From NCBI GenBank assembly GCA_036850595.1, contig CM072159.1, positions 1,850,529 through 1,914,528 of the forward strand: a stretch of DNA of 64,000 nucleotides, written 5' to 3'. The translations under genes and the position numbers were made by a program. The first letter of the stretch is position 1. Each line of letters starts with the position of its first letter. Source of the DNA: Rhyacichthys aspro. Taxonomy: Eukaryota; Chordata; Actinopteri; Gobiiformes; Rhyacichthyidae. The notes under the pieces are model-generated. The model searched no databases. It was not told the DNA's origin and was given only the letters and a program-made list of their open reading frames with translations. Shown one piece after another: positions 38,168-50,900 of the stretch.

Positions 38168-38778
38168 TTGAAAAATGACGGGCTCTGCTTAAACAAACAA
38201 CAACAGAAATGGGACAAGCAAAAGACTGTGTGTGTAGGGCCACACTTCACATACATTCAACATATCATCGGATCTAAATTATAAATGTATAATCATGACT
38301 CAAATGTGCAGGCGCTCAAACAGTCACGTGGCCTCGATTCTCATCATCCTCGAAATATATAACTATATGCCGATCATACACTGCTGTAGGTCTAATATCT
38401 GTGTACATTATAGAGCATCTGTATTTACATTTGTTCAATTATTTACAGAGAAATCCAAGCATCAATCATTCTCACCTGTTCCTCACACAAGCTCAAATAA
38501 TAAACCAGTTAATGAGACCAAGATAGACTGGGAAGCTGAAGCACTACGAGAGTCGAAGTCATATTCGGGACTGAGGAGACAAAATGTTTAGGATCTACTA
38601 TATTTTGATGTAGTGCATAAGTCTCACAGTGGGGAGGTAAAAGGTTAGTCCTGAAAAATCCACGAGGAGTTGCCAAAAGCTTAATCTCCGGGTTTAAGGG
38701 GAGAGACTGAAGGCCGAGGAGTGGTCTAGAACACGACTGTGCCCAGTTTTGTCTTTGAAAGTCTGTCAGAGTCTGCAG

Positions 38779-38961
38779 CTAAAGAGCCACGTTGAAGTCC
38801 GTCACCAGAAAGTCCACGTACTCCTTCTCTTTGGTCTTGAAAGCCTCAGCGATGATCCGAGCAGCGTCCCGGTGCTCGCGACCCTTGAGGGAAATCCCGT
38901 TGACCTCCAGGATGATCTGCCCCACCTTCAGCTGCCCGCAGTTATGAGCTGAGCCTCCTCT
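38779..38961 (-). CDS. whrn: Whirlin PDZ3 second exon, C-terminus and stop
   Basis: Sixty codons and a stop, beginning at acceptor tccag. It encodes the PDZ beta-D to alpha-B part (LKVGQIILEVNG, HRDAARIIAEAFKTK) and ends DFNVAL, a short hydrophobic C-terminus like that of other vertebrate whirlins. The 3' UTR extends to lower coordinates. Confidence 0.9.
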   Translation of the reverse strand, partial: RGGSAHNCGQLKVGQIILEVNGISLKGREHRDAARIIAEAFKTKEKEYVDFLVTDFNVAL

Positions 38962-41900
38962 CTGGAAAAATCAGACAAAAGCAAAAAGATTTGAAAAATA
39001 ATAATAATTCCATCTAGAGTAATGTGAAGGTGAGTGGAGAAAGCTTCTATGGCGTGCTGAACAAAACAGAATACCATTATTTACTCAGGTGAGGAGAATA
39101 CATAACATATATGACTATAAAGGAACAAATATGGACTGACGTTCTCTGTTGGGCTGGTAAGTGGGGGAGCTATTTAGCAGTCCTATGTATAATCCACTGT
39201 AAGTACCTGTATGCAGTGGCAGCTGGTGGTGATGTTGGCTGGGTGTGCTAATAAATGCATGTTGACCAATTGCTCACTCTACAGTAGAATTACATTCATA
39301 AGTTACAGCAATACAACTTTTAGAAATTTCTATTTCACTGGATACTGCAACGCACAAAACAAAAACAAAAGATGGGAAAAAAAATGGTCATTGTGACTGT
39401 AAACAGAAAGAGGGAGATATATTAGGCTGACTGATTTCGGTCAAGCTTTTACCTTTCTGATGCTATCGTACTAAATGCAACAAACAATGCTGATTCTAAT
39501 TGAATTGTTTGATAATAGCCTGCTTCTTCTGTCACTCGACCCTTTATTTGTTTCTTAAAAGTACAGCTTAGCCCACTGTTCCTTTGTATGTCTTTGTATT
39601 CAAGCCTCTGGGCTATATGTCGATCCAACTTTCTATCCGTTTGAGAGTAGATTAGGCAGCACAGATGCATTCAGGATTTTTGAGATCAATTGAAATAATC
39701 CGCACAATTTAGAAATGTGTCTTCCTCTTTTATTTGCACAGGAGGTACATTTTGAGTGTGTAGCTCTCAGCCAATCACAGCTCATGAAGAAACAAGAATA
39801 CAGTTTAACTCCATGACATACTGCTGGCGTTTATTAAAAGCCAGATTAAACATATTTTCACTTACTCTGTGCTAAAAGAGAAAATGGTACACTGGTCTCT
39901 TATGTTTACTATAATTAATCTGGAAATGTAACACAGGATGTGTTTTAAATTGTTTTCCTTTCTCTTTCATCAAGTACAAACATGCTCCTAAATGTCACAG
40001 TGTACTATTACTGTGGAGCTGCACAACACAAGCCAATACAGGTGACTAATGAAGGAGCCAAACTGTTTGCAGGAGGAAATCACTGCAGGTCTTTTGTTGA
40101 CTGTTTCCACCAGATTTATCCTTTAAATCTTTCATCTCAAACACACACTCAGCAGATAACAGAGCACCCATGTTTCCTCTCGTCCTGACTCAACCTCATT
40201 ACGAACACAAACAGCCTCTGACCACAGCACTGCATTATCCTGCCACTTATTTACTAGCCTCGGACGATTACCGCACGCCGTGGAGCAGAGGGTTAGTGCT
40301 GATGGGAGATAGCTTTGATAACAGGCTGCAGGAGATAGAGGGGCCCTGGGCTGCTTATATCAGAGGACACACAGGGGCCAGAGATGTGCTGGAGCCACTA
40401 CACCCTGCATTGAGACTGGGCCATAAACTAGCTGTCCGGGGCACTAACAGTCCCAACAGTAGTTCCTTAAACTACACCATAGATCTTATCTAATGTTAAT
40501 AGTATTAACATTAAACATGCACATTCTTTTTATTTAACCTTTATTTTACCAGAGGGTGCCTTCAGATATCTCTTTTTCGAGGGAGACCTGGCCAAGAGGC
40601 ACACTGGGGCAATGTCAAAATTTACATTATGTAGTCATAGAGCACATCTCAACAGATTAAATATCACAAAATGATTCATCCGGTCTAATAAGTACACACA
40701 AGTACACACTTCAGTTAAAGAGTTTATTAATAGCCGCTTGAAATCAGTCAGGGAAATGAGCTGCTGAAGCTTTAGTGAGTTGGATGTTGGTCCATGATTA
40801 TGGTGCAGCATAGAAAAAGCAGAGTTTATTCTGGGCATTTTTCTCCCACCAATATCCTGTCTCTGTTGCCTGTCTGGTGTCTTGTGTGAAGTAGAATATT
40901 GTTACAACAGAAGGTGTAACAATAAAAAAGTACTCAAAAGGTAAAACCAAAAAGCACACAGATCATTTGCACCTGCATGGAAACTCACTGACTGAGCCTC
41001 TTTCTTTAGTCTGCATGTTATCTCTGGGCTACCATGGGTTTCTCTGGGGCTCTCCCTGTTGTTTAAAGCTTGTATGCAAACATGGATCTGTGGTATCTTC
41101 AAATGGATCTGTGTTCACATAGGTACACGTTTAATACTGTAATGCCACTGTAATTACAGTAGCTGAAGGCCCTTAACAGTCAATATTTGTCTGAGACTAC
41201 TGGGACATTCTGGCGTACAGAGCACCTTTAGAGCATTTTTAGTTGAAAGACACTGCAGCAGGAAAAAAACACTTGTGTATGAACGAAAACTCTAGACTGC
41301 TCTTCCCATTGGAGCAACAAACAAAGTTAACATCTTTTCCCTTCTCGTTTATCTACTAGACCCTAGGAGCTCTGAAGTTAGTTTGGGGCTTGGTGCCTTG
41401 CTCAAGGGCCTAATAACTATGTGTTATCCCTTCCCAGATGAGAAACTTTCTGCTTTGGAAATCAAACACACTCCCTCTCTGTCATACCACACTCCTGGAG
41501 GCTGCCTTATTATTAATGTGTGTGAATAACTGAGGCGATGGGATGGAGCTGCACTGCCAAAATATCAGTGCCACTACATTCACCCTGGGAATATTGTAAT
41601 AAATGGAGATTTTTTTTTTATTTATTTTTTTTTATTTTTACATTAGAGTTGAGATATTCCCAGTGGTTGTTATAGAGATGAGATATTCCCGGTGGTTGTT
41701 ATAGACTTGAGATATTCCCTGTGGTTGTCATAGAATTGGGAGGCTTTTGTCGTGTGTCCTGTCAGATATTTCTGTCACAGTTCTGATGAGAACAGGTTTG
41801 GTATGAGGAACACATCTGGGTCTGTTTACTTCCAATTACCTTCCTCTCTCTGCAGCAACTGCAAAACCAACACAATCCTTCTGATTTAATGTTTTCAGAA

Positions 41901-44900
41901 ACCTTGATAAACATATATAGTGATGTGAAAAAGTATTTGGCCCCTTCCTGATTTCTCATTGTTTTGCATGTTTGTCACACTTAAATGTTTCAGGTCATCA
42001 AACAAATTTAAATATTAGTCAAAGACAACACAAGTAAACACAAAATTTAGTTTTTAAATGAAGGTTTTTATTATTAAGAGAAAAAAGCTATCCAAACCTA
42101 CCTTGCCCTATGTGAAAAAGTAGTTGCCCCCTAAACCTAATAACTGGTTGTGCCAGCCACAGCCGCAATAACTGCAATCAAATGTTTGCGATAACTGGCA
42201 ATGAGTCTTTCACATCGATGTGGAGGAACTTGGGCCCACTCTTCTTTGCAGAATTGTTTTAATTCAGCCACATTGGAGGGTTTTTGATAATGAACCGTCT
42301 TTTTAAGGTCATGTCTTAACATTTGAATCGGATTCAAGTCCTGACTTTGACTAGGCCACTCCAAAACCTTTATTTTGTTTATTTTAACCCATTCAGAGGT
42401 GGACTTGCTGGTGTGTTTTGGATCAATGTCCTGCTGCAGAACTTAAGTGCTCTTCAGCTTGAGGTCATGAACTGATGGACAGACATTCTCTTTCAGGATT
42501 TTTTGGAGAGCAGAATTCATGGTTCCATCAGTCACAACAAGTCGTCCAGGTCTTGAAGCTGTGTTACTTTTACACCAGATGTAACGGGACACACACCTTT
42601 CCAAAAGTTCAACTTTTGTCTTGTCAATCCACAAAGTATTTTCCTCAAAGTCTTGAGGCCTTTATGTTCTTTTTGGTCAGTAGTGGTTTTTGCCTTGGAA
42701 CCCTGCCATGGATGCCATTTTTGCCCCGTCTATTTCTCATGATTGAGGCATGAACTCTGATCTTAACTGAGACAAGTGAGGCCTGCAGTTCTAGTAGATA
42801 TTGTTGTGGGCTCTTGTTGACCTCTTGTGTAAGTCTTTGCTGTGTTCTTGGGGTAATTTTACCAAGGCCAGCCACTCCTGGGAAGGTTCACCATTTTCTC
42901 CATTTGTAGATAATGGCTCTCACCGTGGTTGGATGGAGTCCCAAAGCTTTAGAAATGGCTCTGTAACCCTTTCCAGACTGATAGATGTCAATTACTTTGT
43001 TCTTTGTTCTTGTTTTTGTGATCTGTTAATTTATGATTTAACATGGGGGGCAACTACTTTCTCACATAGGTCTAAGTAGGTTTGTATAGTTTTTTTCCGT
43101 TAATAAATAAAATAATCACCTAAAAATTGCATTTTGTGTTTATTCGAGTTATCTTTGTCTAATATTTAAATTTGTTTGCTGATCTGAAACATTTAGGTGA
43201 GACAAACATGCAAAAATAAAAAAAAATTAAAAAAAAAGAAATCAGGAAGGGGGCAAACACTTTTTCACACCACTGTACAGGTATGTTCAAAAATAACTGT
43301 GACCCACTATTGAAACATGTTGATTAAACATCCATTTTACATGTTTTGTAGCATTTTATGAGATAGGTTGGGATGAGAATTAGTCCCTTCAAATATGAGG
43401 CTGTAGTTCTATGCCTGAAAAAAGTGGTCACTGGAGAGTTCCTGTCTGGAGGAGTATCTCAGGGTCTCAGAGTGAGGGATGGATAGAAAGACAGCTGAAG
43501 AAGGAGCTGTGCTGAGGGGCAAATCTCTCGATTTACACCTTGATCTAAGTTCCTACTCTGACCTACAATGATTGTGAGCTGAAAGGACAAATGCTCGGAT
43601 AAAAGCATCTGTAATGACTGGACAAAGAGCTCGATCACCCGGAAGGAACTTGGAGTAGTCCCCAGCTGAGGTGGCTCAGGCTTCTGTTCTGGATGCCCCT
43701 AGGCTGACCCAAGACTCGCTGGAGCTACTATCTCTATCGGGTGACCTGGGAACACATTGGTATTACCCTCAGAAGTTGAAGGATGTGTCTGCAGAGAGGG
43801 AAGCCTTTGCTTAGACTGCTGCCCCTGCAGCTCGGCTCCAAACAAGCTAAAGATGGATGGATACAATACTTTACAAACAAATGATTTACTTTTTAAGTAT
43901 TAGTATTGCTAGTAATAGTAGAAGTAGGAGTGGTAGTATTTTACTTCACCACACAATATATAAAAAACTATGCTATTGTTATGATGATATATGAGTTTTT
44001 CTCAACAGACATGTAAAGAGTTGGGAAAGTGGGTGGGGCATAATACTAAGACTTTCCTTTGAAGCCCCATTAGTTTTCTAAGACAAAGTTGATCTCTTTT
44101 TTGTGGATCTGCCCAATCTATAATTCTCACTAACATGTTTGTATTTGAAGCATCAATATTTCCACAAACATGCACAAATACATTCAGTTAAGGAGAGAAG
44201 AAACAGCACCTGCCCCAGCCGTATCCATCCTGTGCTGTGTCCTGTGTCTTTATTAGCACTCCTCTCACCTCTATTGTACCTCTCACATCCCGCTGCACTT
44301 TGATTTTGAATGGGCTGATTTACACTCCTTTTATCCCTCTGTTCGCAATCAGCAGCTCTTTTTGATTTCAATCAGCAGCATTTTGGAGTGGGAGGCAGAG
44401 AGGCTGTCTGTAAACGGCTGTGGGCTGTGGTCTCACTGCTCACGTCCCACGTCCCACGTCCCACAGTAACAGGCCAGGTCTGTGAGAATGATTAGTGACA
44501 GTCTGCAGCTAATGCAAGGCTTTTTTGACTCACAAATGACTGTGGCAGGCTGCAGAAAGACGAGAATAGAAAGTCTCACTAAGACTAACCTGTCATTTCT
44601 CTGGCTCTGATTTCAGTTCGGCAAAGACAAGATGTAATTATTTTTTTTTAAAGCAGGTTGATGAAATATTGCTTATTAGAAGTAGCTGCCACGTTTAATA
44701 ACTTCCACAAGAATGATTTGTCTGTCTTTGAAGCTGTTCACTCTTTCTTCCACTGTCATAAAATGATGGTGAACAGGAGATGTATCAACACCTGCTGCAC
44801 ATATAACACTAGCTGAGTAGCCTTATTCAATTAGGGACTGCTTTGTGTGGCTTTCTGCTGTCATCAAAGCTCTTACCGCTCACGTGCGACAATGGTCCTT

Positions 44901-47900
44901 ATTCAGTCATATTCTGCTTATATTCAACCGTTTTCTTTACAGTGACCCTGGACAGGTTTTTGAATGTGACATTGTGTTATGTGAGTGACTGGATATTTGG
45001 ACCACACTACTGTCTCACAGTCAGTTCATCTACTGTGTGAGGCTGTGTAAAGGACTTCAAATCCCATCTTGTTTCTGGTGCTGGTGGTGAAATTTGACAG
45101 GAACTGAGACCAAAATTTACACTCAGTCAACTACAGTTTACAGTGGGCTGGTATTACTATTAGTATACTTTTTACTTTATTATCAATTATACTGTAAAAT
45201 AATTGTTCTTGCTCTTTCTGTCTGTAGTGAGTGATATCCTGCTGTCTGTGGTTTCTGTGGTGTTCATATTTTATTCACATTAAAAATCTGTTTTGATGGC
45301 ACCATTCACACTTCAAGTGAAGTGTTTGTTTGCATTTTCACATTTTACCAAACAAGAGGTGGAGATGATTTTTGGGACTTGTGACTGAGCTCAAAATTTT
45401 TTTTTATCACAAATGTTAGACTATATATGTAAACATTAACCAGAGGAGTTACACTGGTGACAGGGGTAATAATGACTCTGATCAAACACCGGAGAAGCAC
45501 TAGGGACTGGATTGTGACTTGGACTGGGGAACTAGGAGTTGACTACAACACTTTGTGAAAACACCAAGGTGCACACTAATTGACTTCTTCTCAAAACAGA
45601 AAAACCTATTCTTGCGGTGGTGCTGTCAGACGCTGGTGTGTGGATAAGTGCTAATGTTAACTTTGTGACAAAACCTACACATTTATGGCAGTGGTGCTAA
45701 ATGCTCATTTTATTATTTTTTTCTGTAAACTCAGTATGAGCCTGCAGCCTGACATTAATGAGGCATTTCACCTCTCATTATTCGCACAGTCATTATTTCT
45801 GCTCTCAGGAACCTATCAAACCACATGGTTTTAACAGCCCCTCTTTTTCTGTTTGTGGTCTGTTTTGATGTTCATGTGGCGTTCACAGCCCCACCAGAAT
45901 TTAACTAAACATGGATTTTGGGTGGGATATTTTTAAATAATGCAATGTTCTGTGGACTGACCTGAATGGTGACGATGCGAGGCAGGGGTTGGCGAGTGTT
46001 GGCCCCTCCTTCGATGGCAATGCCCAATGTGGCTGCACTCTTAGCTACTCGCACCAGAGTGGAAGTGGGCTCCAACAGACCGGGCTACAGACCACAGAAA
46101 ACAGAGGTAATTAAAACCAAACCCACCAAAGTCGATGCTTCTACGTGACTAGATAAGCAGAATATTAATGTTTCCAAGGGAGAGAGTAATATTAAGTGTT
46201 TATTGTATGATTACTTGAGGATATTTCTTGACCTTTACTTAGCTTCTGTTTTCCATAAAACAATCATTTAACCTTTGTTTATTCAATTCACAGCCCATTT
46301 GCACGTGTGAAACTGCCACTACTATGTATTAATCTCTGCAAACCAATGTCATAAATAAGCAATTATGTTTAACAGCCTCACAAATAAATGCTAATCAGCA
46401 CATTTCTGGTTTTGAAGGTCGTAAACAAACAGTCTCTGTGTCCTCCAACTCTGGGCTTGCAGCTTGGATTGTATTGATTAAGAAAAATGCGAGAAGAACC
46501 ACAGTATTTTAGATTTTTTTCCTCTTTTGAAAACTGAGATGAAAGTAATCCTAGTCTCTAACATAGAGCAGCAGACTCTGACAATGAACTTTGGGGTCCT
46601 TTGCATAAATAGTTAGATTATTGCTGTTTCCAGTAAAATTTGATCTGTGTTTTGTGTTTAACAGTAAAACATGACTCGACAGTGCCTTGAACAACCACCT
46701 CTCTGAGAAATATTATTTCTGTATCTTACTGTATATCTTCGTAAGTATCACATTCTGCATCTGAGAGAACTTGGATAACCCTCTGACTCAAAGGCTCTGC
46801 TCTGATTGGTTTGCATCTCTCTCTGTCTTGATTTAATGTCATAAACAGAAATGTCCCTTACAACAGTTCTCCATCAATCATAAAAAACAAGAAACCAATG
46901 TGAAAGATTTGGTGCTTCACTGCAGTGAGTGATGGGATAATGGGCTGTATGACATGATGATGAAAAAACAAACAAAGAGATGAAAACACAATGAAAAGGG
47001 AACAGTCTGTGGAGAACAAAGGGAAGAGAAGAACACAGTTAGGATCAGGATCGGGTCTGGAAACAGGTTCAGTAAAAACATGTTCATCTATAAATCTATT
47101 ATTTACACACACCTTGACTTATGAACTTGTGAGAACCTCATATTTTAAAGCTGTGAGGCAGCTAAAATTCCTGTTCTCCATTTATTAGGATCAGATTGGA
47201 TTTATCTTTGACTGCAAAAAAACTGACTTTCTGACTCTGATCTTATATTTTTGTAACGTGCAGCAATAATGTGATAAATACATGCATGTGATATAGTTAT
47301 CTTTGGATTCTATGCTTATGTCTAACAGATATTATGACTTTTAGGATATTTTCTAAGCCCTTCTACTTAATGTGCAACAACAATGGCTTCTCTAAAACCA
47401 GGGATTATGACTTCTTCACTGGGTGTGATTTCAACCCACACCTGAATGCTCCAGACCAGTAAAGTGTTAAAGTTTTTATAGAGGTCTGGAAACCTACTGA
47501 TGAGCAGTTTATCAAGGCCTGGTGATTAGCAGCACCTCGCTTCACACCTGCTGCTAGTTCCAGTTGTAGTAGAAAGGTGTACGTGAATCTTTTTCAATTT
47601 TGGGTTTTACTTCAGTTATAAGTAATAAGTTGATCCCCTGCCCCCTGCCATTTTTAGTATTTTCAGTTTTTAAATACAAAGAAGAAAAAGAAGCAAATTA
47701 GAAGGGCTTGTATGACTCTCCAAGTAATGAATTAAACTGCTGCAGAATTTGTGACCACAGTGAGGCCATGGATTGTTGTGAGAAGCATCTCACTGAAGAA
47801 CGAGATGTGGACTGTGTGACAACCCAAACCAGGTCTTCACAAGTTCACAAGTCCAGAACTCTATTGTGGTCCCAGCAGGTCTGACCGGCCCTCACCGGTT

Positions 47901-50900
47901 TGGAGGGGTTGTCCCCCCCACCCCCCTGCTGGTCTCCATGGTGACGAGTGTGTCCCGACTCAGCGATGTCCACCCCGCTGTCCTCACTTAGAGTCTGTCC
48001 ACTGTCAGACAGCTGGGACAGAGCGCCACCTGGAGGTAGGCACAAAACTGTTCAATAAATTGGTAATAACATGACACCTTAGAAATATGAAATATAATAC
48101 TTATATATAATACAGTTTTTTTTAACAGTCATTCAGGACATAATAAAGATGAGGTTTTAAAGAGGGTAAGAGAGCTGAGTTTTACATCCACCACTCCAAC
48201 CCCTCCCTCTGAAGTAGACCTGGGCATTTTAAGCCCCGGGGGCCACATCAGGCCCTCGACCCACCCCTGTCTGGCCCTCAGGAGGCTTGTGTCAGGAAAG
48301 GAATTAATTCAAGAGTGTAGTGTAGTTCTTTGAACGCACTCAAAAACTCTCTATATATAACACTCACTCATATTTTCACTGATAAATTGTTCATAAATTG
48401 CATGTGTTCTGTCAGCTGAGGTTAGGCAGGTATTTTTGTGTGGTGAGGGAAAGCTGGAATAGACTGTTATCGTTAAAAGTGTATTATACCAAGCCAGGTT
48501 TTAGAACAAAATGGAAAGAGTTCTAAAACATAGAATGATGTAGCTGTGACAGTGGCATATATTACACATATTTTTGCTTATAGTTCAAACTTACATGCGT
48601 TTTTATTGAGCGTGAGCTCACTGTGTTGGCCTGGCCCTCGACAAGAGTCCAAGGTCGCATGTGGCCCTTGGAGAAAAATAATTGCCCACCCCTGCTCTGA
48701 AGGATAGGAAACTCAGCTCTTATCAGTTGAACTCAGAATTGAATTGAGTCACCTTTAGACCTAGGTCCTTGTTTAAAACCCTTTCTTTAACATTGACAAT
48801 GTGCCTTTACATTTTGCCTCCATGTGAAACATTTTGTACTAGTTTGTGAAGTGTTTTTTTTTTTTTTTTTTTTTTACAGCAGCTAAAATAAGGTTATGGA
48901 GAAGACTGAACATGATAAACTTACTCGTGTCACTGTCTCCCATCAGCCCTAGATGGGGGAAACAAGCCCAGGGCCTTACTCTATACATCATAGTGAATGA
49001 GTTACATTTACAGTGCTGGAAAAAAGTTTTCAGACACCCCATACATTTGTTAAATATTGCATTATGAATCACTTTAAGTCTTCAAGTGCATTTTCTTCAA
49101 ATTTATTTTTTTTCAGTTGTGAAATACATCTCTCTGTTATTTTTTTTACTTTGACTGTCAAGAATAGTAATTAGTTTTGTTAGTTTTTCTTGTAAACAAT
49201 AATAAAAAAAAGACTTTGTTTGTGCATCCACACCTTTTGAAACACAAAAATGATTTTTTTTCACAATATTTCATGATAATACTTGAGATTTTGTAAAATT
49301 TGAAGGGTGTCCAAAAACATTTTTTACACCAATGTATGCTGTAATAATTAAATTAACAATGGAAATTATGCGTGTCCTGCATATATTACATAATTTATGT
49401 CAAATACATTACACACATACACTGCTGTGTAGCTTGTGTGTGAATCTAGAGTGTTGTACCTACACAATAAAGTGCTGATAGAGCAAAGACTTAATGCCTC
49501 TGTGCTGTAGGTTTCTGTGATCGCTCTAGACACTGAGCTTGATAACAGTCTTGGATACTGATTTTATGAGGTTTTGTGGCCTGCAGCTAAATGACTGTAG
49601 TATTAAAGTGCTTAACGATGTCTGACAGTTTGAGATACACTGGCACTGGCGTTGACGTCTTTCTTACTTTCTCCTGCTTTTGTTGCCGATAGAAAACAAT
49701 GAGTCACGTCTCGTCCGGAACAAAGTGTGCAATTTCCATGTACCTCTACAGTATGTCCACCTCAGTACATTGCTTCCACATTGCTGTTGCTCCACTCTGT
49801 TATCTGACTCACTAATCCACTCGAGCGCTGTAGGTACAAACACTTTCCACCCAGAACCCACAAACCTCTACAATCGAGATCTGGAGACCGACCTGAAGTC
49901 AAGCTGCTGTACACTTTGTCACGTACCACAGCCTTGAACTGGCTCATCCGTTATCCAATCAAAACATACAGTGATTCCTTCTATGAACTCAGCTTTTTAT
50001 GCAGAGAACAAACCATCAGCAAATACGCAGCTTTGTTTGACAAACACCAGATTAAAAGACTCACGGATGGCACACACTCCTCTGGGTAATTAATTATTTA
50101 GATGCTGGAATAAACTCATATTTGGACCGATTATACACACAACATATTCAAATATATTGATTATTTCTCTATTTCATGCAGGCTGGGTAATCAGTAAACC
50201 CTGAGAATCACTGCAAAATTAACCTGAATGTTTCATAACAGATGAAAGCCAATATGTGATAATTGTGATTTTCACACTGTTTCAGGAGCCCAGCAGGTGT
50301 TTGAAGTCGAATGAACAGGCCTTTACAAAGAGTCTGAAGATTAAATGATATACTACGTGGTTTCATTATGAAGTGGCAATTTACATGCAGCATAGCACAG
50401 TTGCTCTAATGTGCACTTCTCTAGCAGCTCATACACTGAAAGATGTATTAATGTTGCAAAAGAGTGGTTGATTTGAGCAGTAATGAGTCTCTGTTAGATG
50501 CTAGTGCCATTTGTCTGGACATTGCTTCTTTAAATAGACACAGAGATAAGAGACTTGCAGTGGAACTGTCTTGTTACGCTCAAAGTTTAGCCTCAAGGCT
50601 CTAGAATCTCTAGAATACTGTGTTAATTTTGTCTGTACTTTGGTCCGTTTTCCCAAAGCTTACAGAAACTTTTGAGGAGTGACTGCTGCCCAAAACTGTG
50701 CAGGTTATTTGGAATTGATAACCACAACACTGTGTGACCGTTTTAAAAAAAATACAAGGCAGTAACGTGACACGCAGCTAGATCGTCTAATCTACACTTA
50801 TATTAACAAGGTAGTAATCATTACTAACAACAGTCTATATTCTGGTGCTGGAAATGTCTTTTGACACAGCAAGGTAGTGCAGAAAAGAAAGTGTGGTGCT

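Larger units (their letters stand above)
30454..38778. other. Intergenic interval between whirlin 3' end and CFAP44 start
   Basis: Both neighbours run on the minus strand, so this holds the whirlin 3' UTR and the CFAP44 promoter and 5' UTR. No further gene was recognised. It contains an (ATA)n tract, a SINE-like fragment, a hAT copy at 34622-35345, and a hAT-like end at 36363-36410 (caggggtgggatctttagga). The remainder is A/T-rich with no recognisable coding signal. Confidence 0.6.
38962..45961. other. Whirlin intron within PDZ3
   Basis: About 7 kb. It contains a repeat at 40535-40860, a 29-bp tandem repeat at 41650-41736, a Tc1 copy at 41916-43277 and a LINE 3' end at 43410-43865. A hAT-like end (cagtggcagctggtggtgat) lies near 39216. 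The rest shows nothing I can name. Confidence 0.6.

Noticed and set aside
40170..40493. 107-codon plus-strand frame
   Set aside because: No recognisable domain, no splice support, inside a whirlin intron next to a common repeat.
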